Assembly (NCBI GenBank): GCA_964453435.1
Contig: CAYVQZ010000081.1
Span: 1 to 16,006 of the forward strand
DNA length: 16,006 nt
Direction: 5' to 3'
Source: CAYVQZ01 sp964453435
Lineage (GTDB): Bacteria; Abyssobacteria; SURF-5
Numbering within the stretch: the stretch's first letter is position 1; each line of letters begins with the position of its first letter. Positions 7,010 to 13,694 of the stretch are shown here, one piece after another. A program made the position numbers and the translations under genes. Under the pieces are notes generated by a model, which did no database searches, was not told the origin of the DNA, and saw only the letters and a list, made by a program, of their open reading frames with translations.

Positions 7010-7117
7010 CATTCCCCCTGCTCCTCGCACGATTGAAAAATGCTCGCGAATTTAATAGAATTCGGATTCGGCGCCTGACGCGCCGACGGGGAAGCTCTTT
7101 GAATGCGTCTCACGGTT
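7010..7117 (+). repeat. duplicated promoter-like element, copy 2
   Basis: Second copy of the element at 5159-5267. TTGAAA (7033-7038) and TAGAAT (7056-7061) keep the 17-nt spacing. The sequence after it continues with CGGTTGCCCAGC and an AACTGTCCGATA word that also occurs near 2645, so the gap is a mosaic of repeat pieces. Confidence 0.65.
7033..7061 (+). promoter_or_regulatory. candidate sigma-70-type promoter inside the repeat, copy 2
   Basis: TTGAAA, 17 nt, TAGAAT, oriented toward the acyl-CoA synthetase gene that starts 350 nt downstream. Differences from copy 1 fall in the spacer and flanks, not in the two hexamers. Confidence 0.4.
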
Positions 7118-7167
7118 GCCCAGCCCAGCGGACTTTGAAACTGTCCGATAGTTGCTTGCGAAGGGGG

Positions 7168-7236
7168 CTGTCCCAAGAATTACGGGCGCGAAGTCCCGCG
7201 CCTCGCGGGTTAGATTCGGGACTGTGAGTCCGTCCC
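7168..7236. repeat. TAGAATCGGG-family intergenic repeat, copy 2
   Basis: CTGTCCCAAGAATTACGGGC, then GCGAAGTCCCGCG, the hairpin CCCGCG-CCT-CGCGGG and TTAGATTCGGGAC followed by TGTGAGTCCGTCCC. Word order is the same as at 2690-2760. A GGGGACTGTCCCCGAAGCG word follows at about 7252. Confidence 0.6.
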
Positions 7237-7293
7237 ACGATTGCCAAGCGCAGGGGACTGTCCCCGAAGCGAACAGAGAGTAATTCGGATGTC

Positions 7294-7339
7294 GGCTAGT
7301 GGGGGACACCATGCGGCATGGTGTCCCCCCCAATAACCC
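7294..7339. repeat. palindromic repeat, copy B (core CCATGCGGCATGG)
   Basis: GGGGGACACCATGC (7301-7314) and GCATGGTGTCCCCC (7316-7329) are perfect complements around a single G. The flanks (GGCTAGT and AATAACC) pair only partly. It lies about 75 nt upstream of the acyl-CoA synthetase start. Confidence 0.8.
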
Positions 7340-7413
7340 GCATCACCACCGGCCGGACAGATTCGTCTTTCCATTCTTGGAGAACCACCCGAGTTTCATG
7401 ACAGGAGTCGCTG

Positions 7414-8889
7414 ATGTCGGTCGATAAACGATTGGACGCGCTTTTCAATCCGCGCTCGCTTGCGATAATCGGAGCATCCACAAACGTTGCGAAGTGGGGA
7501 TTCAACTTCATGCTCCACCTGTTGCACGGCGGCTACAAAGGCGCGTGTTACCCGATAAATCCTTCGGGCGGCGAAATATTGGGCTGCAAGGCGTATCCGA
7601 GTATCCTCGATGTGCCCGATGACGTCGACCTGGCTTTCATCCTGATCCCGCCCGAGGCCGCTGTCGACGCGCTCCGGCAATGCGGACAGAAGGGCGTGCG
7701 CGCGTGTGTGATTGTGACTGCGGGTTTTGGCGAACTTGGCGGACAGGGACAGCGCCTGCAGGATGAACTTTGCGCCGCCGCCCGGGAGGCGGGCATAGCC
7801 GTCGTCGGCCCTAACTGCGCCGGCATAGCGAGCCCCGCTCCAATGAGCCTTTACTGCACGATGCAGCCGAATTTCCCGCCTGCGGGAAACATCGCGATTT
7901 TCTCCCAGAGCGGAAACATCGGCGGCTCGATACAGAGAATCTGCGAGAAATATGATATCGGGATAAGTCGTTTCGTCAGCACCGGCAATGAGTCGGTGTT
8001 GCGGAGTTCCGATTACCTGCATTATTTCGCCGACGACGAACAGACCAGCGTCGTGGTCGGCTACATCGAGGGAATTCCGAACGGGCGCGAGTTCTTTGAA
8101 GCGACGCGGCGACTGACCCGGAGGAAACCGCTGGTTCTGATCAAGGCGGGCCGGACCGGCGTCGGCGCGCGGGCGGCCAAATCACACACCGGCGCGCTGT
8201 CGGGGTCGGACGCCGTCTTCGAGGGACTGTGCGCGCAGTGCGGGATTCTGCGCGCATCGAGCATCGAGGACATGTTCGATATCGCGACTGCGTTCCTGGC
8301 GCAGCCGCTGCCCCGCGGCAATCGCGTCGGAATCGTGGCCAACGGCGGCGGATGGGGAGTGCTCACCGCCGACGCATGTATCGCAGTTGGCCTGGACGTG
8401 GTTCCCTTGCCGGAGGAGACCCTCGAATCGCTGGATAAGAGGCTGCCCCCGTGGTGGAACCGGCAGAACCCCGTCGACCTGGTCGGCGGAATCAGCCGGG
8501 GCGCGTTTTTCAAGGCGGTCGAGGCTCTTGCGAAATCACCGGCGCTTGACGGCGTCATTGCCCTCGGGTTCGGCTATGCGGCGAGCGTGGCGTCGGTGTT
8601 CACGGGTGTCACCCGCCTCGGCGAAACCGGCGAGCGCGTCGCCAATGACATGCTCGCCTCGGACATGCGCGGCCTGAACTTCATCCTGGACACAATCGCG
8701 AAGCACGAGAAACCCGTTATCATGGCCTCGGAAAATGCGTTCGGCGCCGACCGAGACCGCAATGAGGCCATCCTGACCTTCCGCAAACACGGGATAATCG
8801 TTTATCCCTCTCCCGACCGGGCAGCGCGCGTATTCGCAAAAATGCTCGAGTACCAGCAATACCTGGCTTCCCGCAACCAACGAAGATAA
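7414..8889 (+). CDS. acyl-CoA synthetase (NDP-forming), alpha-type subunit
   Basis: A 491-residue protein of the acetate-CoA ligase (ADP-forming) / succinyl-CoA synthetase superfamily, which interconverts acyl-CoA + NDP + phosphate with acid + CoA + NTP. Residues 1-140 form the CoA-binding Rossmann domain (FNPRSLAIIGAS, VTAGFGE, VVGPNCAGI). Residues 155-300 hold the first ligase domain with FSQSGNIGG (163-171) and the phosphohistidine segment KSHTGALSGSDAVF (His258). A second ligase domain with VGIVANGGGWGV and NPVDLVGG follows. The ATP-grasp beta part found in fused homologues of about 700 residues is absent and no beta gene is adjacent, so it should need a partner encoded elsewhere. AGGAG lies 6 nt before the ATG. 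Substrate unknown; the biotin operon starts about 395 bp downstream. Confidence 0.9.
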   Translation: MSVDKRLDALFNPRSLAIIGASTNVAKWGFNFMLHLLHGGYKGACYPINPSGGEILGCKAYPSILDVPDDVDLAFILIPPEAAVDALRQCGQKGVRACVIVTAGFGELGGQGQRLQDELCAAAREAGIAVVGPNCAGIASPAPMSLYCTMQPNFPPAGNIAIFSQSGNIGGSIQRICEKYDIGISRFVSTGNESVLRSSDYLHYFADDEQTSVVVGYIEGIPNGREFFEATRRLTRRKPLVLIKAGRTGVGARAAKSHTGALSGSDAVFEGLCAQCGILRASSIEDMFDIATAFLAQPLPRGNRVGIVANGGGWGVLTADACIAVGLDVVPLPEETLESLDKRLPPWWNRQNPVDLVGGISRGAFFKAVEALAKSPALDGVIALGFGYAASVASVFTGVTRLGETGERVANDMLASDMRGLNFILDTIAKHEKPVIMASENAFGADRDRNEAILTFRKHGIIVYPSPDRAARVFAKMLEYQQYLASRNQRR

Positions 8890-8942
8890 GAACGGGAATG
8901 CGGGGCTGCAGCGCGGTGAATCTGTCCCGCGGTTGGTAATGC

Positions 8943-8985
8943 GGGTTCTTGGGGACACCATGCGGCATGGGATCCCCAAGAACCC
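8943..8985. repeat. palindromic repeat, copy C (core CCATGCGGCATGG)
   Basis: GGGTTCTTGGGGACACCATG and its near-complement CATGGGATCCCCAAGAACCC surround the core at 8958-8970, with mismatches only in the middle of the stem. It lies about 55 nt after the acyl-CoA synthetase stop. The outer arms differ from copy A (GGGTTAT / ATAACCC), but each keeps its own pairing. Confidence 0.8.
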
Positions 8986-8999
8986 AAATTTACTGACAC

Positions 9000-9036
9000 G
9001 AAGTGTCGTAGAATCGGGTTTGTGAGCGTGTCCGAC
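9000..9036 (+). repeat. TAGAATCGGG-family fragment, copy 3
   Basis: GACACGAAGTGTCG (a small hairpin, starting just before 9000) is followed by TAGAATCGGGTTTGTG and GTGTCCGAC. Bases 9006-9024 match the inverted fragment at 2786-2804 at 18 of 19 positions. Confidence 0.55.
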
Positions 9037-9196
9037 AATTTCAGGTGGCGGTTCTCCGCTGAGGAGACAGTTCGGATTCTGCCCCGTTGCCAGGCTCGGC
9101 CCGTCAACCCGGCAAAGAGGCGCCCATGCCTGATGTGTTATTGCATGTGCAGCAGACCTGTCCGGCCGCTTCCCTTTCGCCTCAATGTTCGAGGTA

Positions 9197-9226
9197 TGTC
9201 AACCGCTTGCCTTGATTCGGTTGACA
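9197..9226. promoter_or_regulatory. BirA-type biotin operator
   Basis: TGTCAACC (9197-9204), 14-nt spacer, GGTTGACA (9219-9226). This matches the known BirA operator pattern TTGTnAACC - about 14 to 16 nt - GGTTnACAA, with the dyad extending to a perfect 9-bp inverted repeat (TGTCAACCG / CGGTTGACA). Its right half contains the TTGACA -35 box of the operon, so biotinoyl-AMP-loaded BirA would block RNA polymerase. The birA gene itself is not in this window. A direct repeat CGCTTGCCTTG occurs at 9204-9214 and 9229-9239. Confidence 0.7.
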
Positions 9227-9250
9227 ATCGCTTGCCTTGCCTGATACCAT
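9221..9250 (+). promoter_or_regulatory. promoter of the biotin operon
   Basis: TTGACA (9221-9226) is a perfect -35 box. TACCAT (9245-9250), 18 nt downstream, is a fair -10 box. The start of transcription would fall near 9257, about 28 nt before the bioB start codon. Overlap with the BirA-type operator supports its use. Confidence 0.6.
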
Positions 9251-9284
9251 CTAATCATTGTTGAGCCACCCCGAGGAGATGACA

Positions 9285-10280
9285 GTGAGACAGAGAGGGG
9301 AATTATTCCGTTCTCTTGCCGAACGAGTCAGGGCGGGCGCGAGCCTCGGCGGACGGGAAGCGCGAACGATTCTGGAGACACGGCCGGAGGAGGTGTTCCA
9401 CCTGCTGGCTTCGGCAAACGATGTGCGGCGACACTTCAAGGGTGAAACGCTCGACCTGTGCGGGATTGTGAACGCAAAATCGGGCGCATGTCCCGAGGAC
9501 TGCGGCTTTTGCTCGCAGTCGGTTCATCACAAATCCGATGTTCCCGTTTACGGACTCCTCCGTGAAGAGGAGATCGTCTCGCGGGCTCGCGAGGCCCGGG
9601 ACATGGGGGCGCAGCGGTTCGGCATTGTTACGAGCGGGCCGGGAATTGAAAACGAAGACGACTTTGAAACCATTTGCGCTTCAATCCGCTCCATTTCGCG
9701 AGGGACTGCCCTCGGGCGTTGCGCCTCTCTTGGGAGCCTGGATGACAGCCAGCTTGAGCAACTGAAGGCCGCTGGCCTGCAAAGCATCCATCATAACATC
9801 GAGACGGCCGAGAGTTTCTTCGAGAATATCTGCACCACACACACCTACGGAGACCGAGTCCGAATGATTAAAGCTGCGAAAGACATGGGGTTCAAGGTCT
9901 GCTCCGGCGGTATTTTCGGAATGGGCGAATCTCCGGAGCAGCGGGTCGAGATGGCGCTCGCGCTGCGGGAACTCAATGTCGATTCGATTCCCTTGAATTT
10001 TCTCAACCCGGTTCCGGGAACCCGGCTTGAAAAGGCCGAGCCTCTCGCGCCTCTCGAAATTCTGAACATCATCGCCATGTTCCGCCTCTTGCTTCCGGAC
10101 AAGGACATCAGGGTCTGCGGTGGCCGCGAGCGAAACCTTCGCTCGTTGCAGCCATTGATGTTTGCGGCTGGGGCGAACGGCACGATGGTCGGGAATTACC
10201 TCACGACGCAGGGACGCGATTTCAAGGAAGACCTGCAAATGATAGCTGATTTGGGTCTGGAAGCGGGGAATTCGCTGTAA
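9285..10280 (+). CDS. bioB: biotin synthase BioB, anaerobe-type auxiliary-cluster variant
   Basis: Radical SAM enzyme that inserts sulfur into dethiobiotin, the last step of biotin synthesis. At 331 residues it is close to usual length. The SAM cluster motif is CPEDCGFC (Cys69, Cys73, Cys76), followed by SQS. In E. coli BioB the auxiliary [2Fe-2S] cluster is held by Cys97, Cys128, Cys188 and Arg260. Here the Cys97 position is Gly113 (RFGIVTSG), while Cys146 (RCASLG), Cys206 (VCSGG) and Arg276 remain. Further cysteines lie at 59 (LDLCGIVNA), 183 (NICTTHTY) and 278 (RVCGGRE). This is the pattern of BioBs from anaerobes, for which a [4Fe-4S]/[4Fe-5S] auxiliary cluster has been reported. GTG 9285 was chosen because GAGGAG lies 6 nt upstream; ATG 9279 and TTG 9258 are less likely. 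First gene of the operon. Confidence 0.95.
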   Translation: MRQRGELFRSLAERVRAGASLGGREARTILETRPEEVFHLLASANDVRRHFKGETLDLCGIVNAKSGACPEDCGFCSQSVHHKSDVPVYGLLREEEIVSRAREARDMGAQRFGIVTSGPGIENEDDFETICASIRSISRGTALGRCASLGSLDDSQLEQLKAAGLQSIHHNIETAESFFENICTTHTYGDRVRMIKAAKDMGFKVCSGGIFGMGESPEQRVEMALALRELNVDSIPLNFLNPVPGTRLEKAEPLAPLEILNIIAMFRLLLPDKDIRVCGGRERNLRSLQPLMFAAGANGTMVGNYLTTQGRDFKEDLQMIADLGLEAGNSL

Positions 10281-10302
10281 TATTGGCGCTTCCTGAGGAA
10301 CC

Positions 10303-11493
10303 ATGCGAGATATGGTATCGACAAAATATGATTTTCTCGGTCGCGAGCTCAGAGAGATTGAAGCGCGGGGTCTCCTGCGGAGGCCGAAGCTAGTTTCCGG
10401 CCCCATCGGACCGCGCGTGACAATTGAAGGACGCGAAGTCCTGCTTCTGTGCTCCAACGACTATCTCGGCCTTGCGAGCCATCCCGAGGTCAAGCGCGCC
10501 GCAGCGGAGGCGGTGAACAGTTACGGAACGGGAGCAGGCGCGTCCCGGCTGGTGTGTGGCGCCCTGCCGGTTCACGCCGAACTCGAGGCTGCTCTTGCGG
10601 AACTCAAGGAAACGGAAGCGGCGGTTGTGTTCGGGTCGGGATATCTCGCCAACATCGGCGCCATTTCCGCCGTGATGGGGGGAGGCGGCGTCATATTCAG
10701 CGACGAACTGAATCATGCGAGCATCATCGATGGATGCCGCCTGAGCCGCGCAAGCGTGAGGGTCTACCCCCACAGGAACATGTCGGCGCTGAAGACCATG
10801 CTTTCCGGGAACGAGATTGATGGCAAAAAGCTCATAGTGACCGACGGTGTGTTCAGCATGGACGGCGACATTGCGCCGCTCGCCGAGCTCGCGCAAATTG
10901 CTTCGGAATTCGATTGCTGCCTCATGGTCGACGATGCGCATGCCACCGGCGTGCTCGGGCCCGGGGGAAAGGGAACGGCTTCCCATTTTTGCATCGGCGC
11001 CGGGCTCGACATCCAGATGGGCACCCTCAGCAAGGCGCTGGGGAGCTACGGCGCGTTCGTCGCCGGCTCGCGAGACCTGATTGATTTTCTCCTGAACTCC
11101 GCGCGCAGCTTAATCTTTACCACGGCCCTCCCTCCGCCCTCGGCGGCGGCGGCGCTCGCAGCGCTGAAAATTATCGCGCGCGAGCCGGAACGGCGAGAGC
11201 GGCTGTGGAGCAACGCCTCTCTGTTGAAGAGGGAGTTGCAGTCTGCAGGCCTTGAAGTGGGCGCAACCGAGACGGTCATCATCCCCGTAATGGTCGGGGA
11301 GCCGAAAGAATGTGTTACAATGGCTGAGACGCTCCTCGATGAAGGCGTCTTCGCGCAGGCGATCCGGCCGCCTTCGGTGCCCGAAGGCTCATCCCGGCTG
11401 CGGGTCGTTCCCTCGGCGGAGCATACGGAAGCCGATTTGGAGGAGGCGATCGACGCGTTTGTGCGCGCCGGAAAGAAATCCGGAATCCTTTAG
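10303..11493 (+). CDS. bioF: 8-amino-7-oxononanoate synthase BioF
   Basis: PLP enzyme of the alpha-oxoamine synthase family, 396 residues. It condenses a pimeloyl thioester with L-alanine to 8-amino-7-oxononanoate. Visible hallmarks are LCSNDYLGLASHP (49-61), the glycine-rich GTGAGASRLVCG, NHAS (137-140), VDDAHATGVLGPGG (209-222) with the PLP-pyridine Asp210, and the Schiff-base lysine Lys244 in TLSKALGSYG. Members of this family also include 2-amino-3-ketobutyrate CoA ligase; the position between bioB and bioD/bioA argues for BioF. It begins 22 nt after bioB with GAGGA just before ATG 10303; ATG 10312 is possible. The pimeloyl donor must come from outside this cluster or from the two unknown genes that follow. 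Confidence 0.93.
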   Translation: MRDMVSTKYDFLGRELREIEARGLLRRPKLVSGPIGPRVTIEGREVLLLCSNDYLGLASHPEVKRAAAEAVNSYGTGAGASRLVCGALPVHAELEAALAELKETEAAVVFGSGYLANIGAISAVMGGGGVIFSDELNHASIIDGCRLSRASVRVYPHRNMSALKTMLSGNEIDGKKLIVTDGVFSMDGDIAPLAELAQIASEFDCCLMVDDAHATGVLGPGGKGTASHFCIGAGLDIQMGTLSKALGSYGAFVAGSRDLIDFLLNSARSLIFTTALPPPSAAAALAALKIIAREPERRERLWSNASLLKRELQSAGLEVGATETVIIPVMVGEPKECVTMAETLLDEGVFAQAIRPPSVPEGSSRLRVVPSAEHTEADLEEAIDAFVRAGKKSGIL

Positions 11494-11517
11494 AAGATGA
11501 CCGGCTGAACATACCCC

Positions 11518-12324
11518 GTGGAAATCGATAAAGAAAAGTGTGTCGGCTGTGGGAACTGCGTTGCCTTCTGCACGATGGGCGCGATTCGCATCGAAGACGG
11601 CCTCGCCGTTGTCAACGAAGACGAGTGCGTCGAGTGCAGCACCTGCTATCGCTGCTGCGAGTCCGAGAACCTGAATCCAAGCCTTGTCCGTGCGCTGAGG
11701 AAGCTCTTCGAAATCTTTCATTTGCGGTACGACGCGCCGATTGACGTCTGTCCCACCGGAGCGCTCGTGCCGCCCGACCTCGAGTGGCCGCGTTCGCTCA
11801 GGCGCGCGTTCAGCGACCCCACCGTCACGCATGACAGCACAGGCATGGCCGGCAGAGGAACCGAGGAAATCAAGACGAACGATATCACCGGAAGAATCGG
11901 TCCGGGCGAAGCCGGCGTCGTCATCGACCTTGGCAGGCCGGGAACGGGCGTTCTCTTTTCGGACATCGATACCATGACCCGAGCGCTCGCTCCGCTGGGG
12001 GTTTCCTTCGAGGCCGAAAACCCGCTGACCCATCTCATGACCGAGGCCGGGACCGGCTCACTGCGAGAGGACATACACGAAGAGAAAGTGCTCTCCGCCA
12101 TAATCGAGCTCAAGACAAAACTCGGGAATCTTCCGGAGGTGTTGCGCACCATCCAAAAAACGGCGAGCAAGCTGGACACGGTTGTCAGCGTCGGAGTGTC
12201 CAGCCGGTGCGGGCGCGACGGAGGCATACCGCACGAACGTGTATGCATCGAGGCGGGCTTCGCTCTATCGCCCAACGGAAAGACGAATCTGGGGCTCGGG
12301 AGGCCGGTGAGCGCCGGAGGCTGA
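11518..12324 (+). CDS. ferredoxin-domain protein of unknown function in the biotin operon
   Basis: A 268-residue protein, not assigned to a named family. Residues 1-85 form a two-cluster ferredoxin-like domain: CVGCGNCVAFC (Cys8, 11, 14, 18), then CVECSTCYRCC (Cys37, 40, 43, 46, 47) and, after about 30 extra residues, DVCPTGAL with Cys78, the Cys-Pro that usually completes the second cluster. Residues 118-268 form a separate globular domain with NDITGRIGPGEAGVVIDLG, FEAENPLTHLM, EEKVLSAIIELKTKL and a C-terminal NGKTNLGLGRP; Cys231 and Cys243 lie there. No signal peptide or membrane segment is present. It starts 24 nt after bioF with GTG and a poor Shine-Dalgarno, hinting at translational coupling, and is followed after 1 nt by its likely partner. 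Plausible roles are electron or sulfur supply to BioB, or part of an unknown pimeloyl route; both are inference. Confidence 0.85.
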   Translation: MEIDKEKCVGCGNCVAFCTMGAIRIEDGLAVVNEDECVECSTCYRCCESENLNPSLVRALRKLFEIFHLRYDAPIDVCPTGALVPPDLEWPRSLRRAFSDPTVTHDSTGMAGRGTEEIKTNDITGRIGPGEAGVVIDLGRPGTGVLFSDIDTMTRALAPLGVSFEAENPLTHLMTEAGTGSLREDIHEEKVLSAIIELKTKLGNLPEVLRTIQKTASKLDTVVSVGVSSRCGRDGGIPHERVCIEAGFALSPNGKTNLGLGRPVSAGG

Positions 12325-12325
12325 A

Positions 12326-12949
12326 ATGACGAACACCCTGCACAGGAAAGGAACGCGCGAGGAGTTGAGGGTCGATTTCGTTGTCTTCGCCACGCCGTCG
12401 CGCAGCATGTCTCCCGAACTGCCGGGGAAACTGAGGCGTTTCACGGATATCTGTCTGAAAAACAATCCGGTCAACATGTCGAGAATCGAAAACATGGCGC
12501 TCAGACGGGTTGACCCGAAGCGTATCCGGGAACAGATGAAAGATGAAATAGGGATTACGGCAACGTTCGACAATCTCGAGGCTGTCTGCTCCGTGATCGC
12601 GGAACTCAAGGAAGCCGATCTTGGAATACCGATTAATGTGAGTGGACTGCTCGAGGAAGTGAGGGAATGCTGCCGGAAGGTCAAGATCGAAAGGCACAGC
12701 GTCGAGCAGTCTCTCGGAGTTTTCGGAGCGACGGACAAATTGCCGCCCCGGGAGATTTGGGAGATAAACTCTCTGTGCGGACACGGAATGGTCTCCTTCA
12801 ACCTCATCAAGAAGATTATCGATGAGGTGAAGCTGGGGCGACTTACTCCGGAGCATGGGGCCGCTCTCCTCGCGAAACCGTGCGAGTGCGGGGCGTTTAA
12901 CCCCACTCGCGCCGGGCAACTGCTCGAGCGGCTACGAATGAAATCCTGA
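12326..12949 (+). CDS. Cys-rich protein of unknown function in the biotin operon
   Basis: A 207-residue soluble protein that I do not recognise. It begins RKGTREELRVDFVVFATPSR, has a central alpha/beta stretch (ATFDNLEAVCSVIAELKEAD, then LGIPINVSGLLEEV) and a C-terminal part with two conserved-looking clusters, LCGHGMVSFN (150-159) and KPCECGAFNPTRA (184-196). Cysteines are 43, 88, 115, 116, 151, 186 and 188. Cys151 with Cys186 and Cys188, plus Cys115/116 and His153, could bind a metal or iron-sulfur cluster. The central stretch is loosely similar in layout to the second domain of the preceding ferredoxin-domain protein (FSDIDTMTRALAPLGVSFE), so the two may be distant paralogues or form a complex. 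The ATG lies 1 nt after the previous stop with GGAGG 7 nt upstream, which couples the two genes tightly. Confidence 0.85.
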   Translation: MTNTLHRKGTREELRVDFVVFATPSRSMSPELPGKLRRFTDICLKNNPVNMSRIENMALRRVDPKRIREQMKDEIGITATFDNLEAVCSVIAELKEADLGIPINVSGLLEEVRECCRKVKIERHSVEQSLGVFGATDKLPPREIWEINSLCGHGMVSFNLIKKIIDEVKLGRLTPEHGAALLAKPCECGAFNPTRAGQLLERLRMKS

Positions 12950-12959
12950 ATTATCTACC

Positions 12960-13694
12960 ATGAATTCAGCCATCTTCATCACAGGAACCGACACCGGCGT
13001 CGGCAAAACCGTCGTCGCAGCGGCTGTTGCGCTTGCGCTGAAACGAAAAGGGCTCGATGTCGGAGCCATGAAGCCGGCCGCCACCGGTTGCCGCCGGCGA
13101 GGGGGCGAGCGAATCTCGGAGGATGTCGAGTATCTGACAGGCGCATGCGGCTGCGAAGACGAGCGCGAGTTGGTTTGTCCCTACATGCTGCGGGAACCGT
13201 TGGCCCCGGAAATCGCCGCCGAACGGGAGCATGCTCGAATCGACATCCGAAAAATAACACGCGCCTTCAAGGAATTGAGCCGCAGACACGAAGCGCTTAT
13301 TGTCGAGGGGGCGGGAGGGTTATTCGTTCCGATAAAGAGGAACTATTTTATGCTGGACCTTGTCGAGGCGTTGTGCATCCCGATGGTCCTCGTTGTGCGG
13401 CCCGGTCTTGGCACGATTAATCATACCTTGCTGAGCTGCGAAGCGATTCGCAGCAGAAACACGGACCTCATCGGAATAGTCGTCAACGATTATCCGAAAA
13501 AACCGTCCCTCGCCGAGCGAACCAATCCGGAGATAATCAGGAGATATTCGGGTTGTCGCATGCTCGGGGTCATGCCGAAACTTCCGCGTGTTTCGGTCGA
13601 GAAAGGAAGCTATGACGGGCTTCGGCAAGCCGCCGAGCGGCATATCGACATCGATACCATTGTGAAATATCTTCGAAGAAAGGTTGACCGATGA
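12960..13694 (+). CDS. bioD: dethiobiotin synthetase BioD
   Basis: ATP-dependent enzyme that carboxylates 7,8-diaminononanoate and closes the ureido ring to give dethiobiotin. It has 244 residues, slightly longer than the usual 220-230. The P-loop is GTDTGVGKT (9-17), the substrate-binding lysine is Lys38 in MKPAATG, and VEGAGGLFVPI (115-125) and VVRPGLGTINHT (145-156) are the other family hallmarks. NDY near 176 is the nucleotide-base region. CGCEDE adds cysteines not typical of the family. It starts 10 nt after the unknown gene and overlaps bioA by 4 nt. Confidence 0.95.
   Translation: MNSAIFITGTDTGVGKTVVAAAVALALKRKGLDVGAMKPAATGCRRRGGERISEDVEYLTGACGCEDERELVCPYMLREPLAPEIAAEREHARIDIRKITRAFKELSRRHEALIVEGAGGLFVPIKRNYFMLDLVEALCIPMVLVVRPGLGTINHTLLSCEAIRSRNTDLIGIVVNDYPKKPSLAERTNPEIIRRYSGCRMLGVMPKLPRVSVEKGSYDGLRQAAERHIDIDTIVKYLRRKVDR

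Larger units (their letters stand above)
8890..9194. other. repeat-rich gap before the biotin operon promoter
   Basis: No gene is supported. The gap contains palindromic copy C (8943-8985), a TAGAATCGGG fragment (9000-9024) with GTGTCCGACAATTT after it, and then about 170 bp of unremarkable sequence up to the biotin promoter. Confidence 0.55.

Noticed and set aside
2014..8985. CRISPR array
   Set aside because: Repeat copies are kilobases apart, palindromic and without regularly sized spacers or cas genes.
9681..10457. Minus-strand open frame of about 258 codons
   Set aside because: Antisense to bioB and bioF, with no start signal and Arg/Ser-rich composition.
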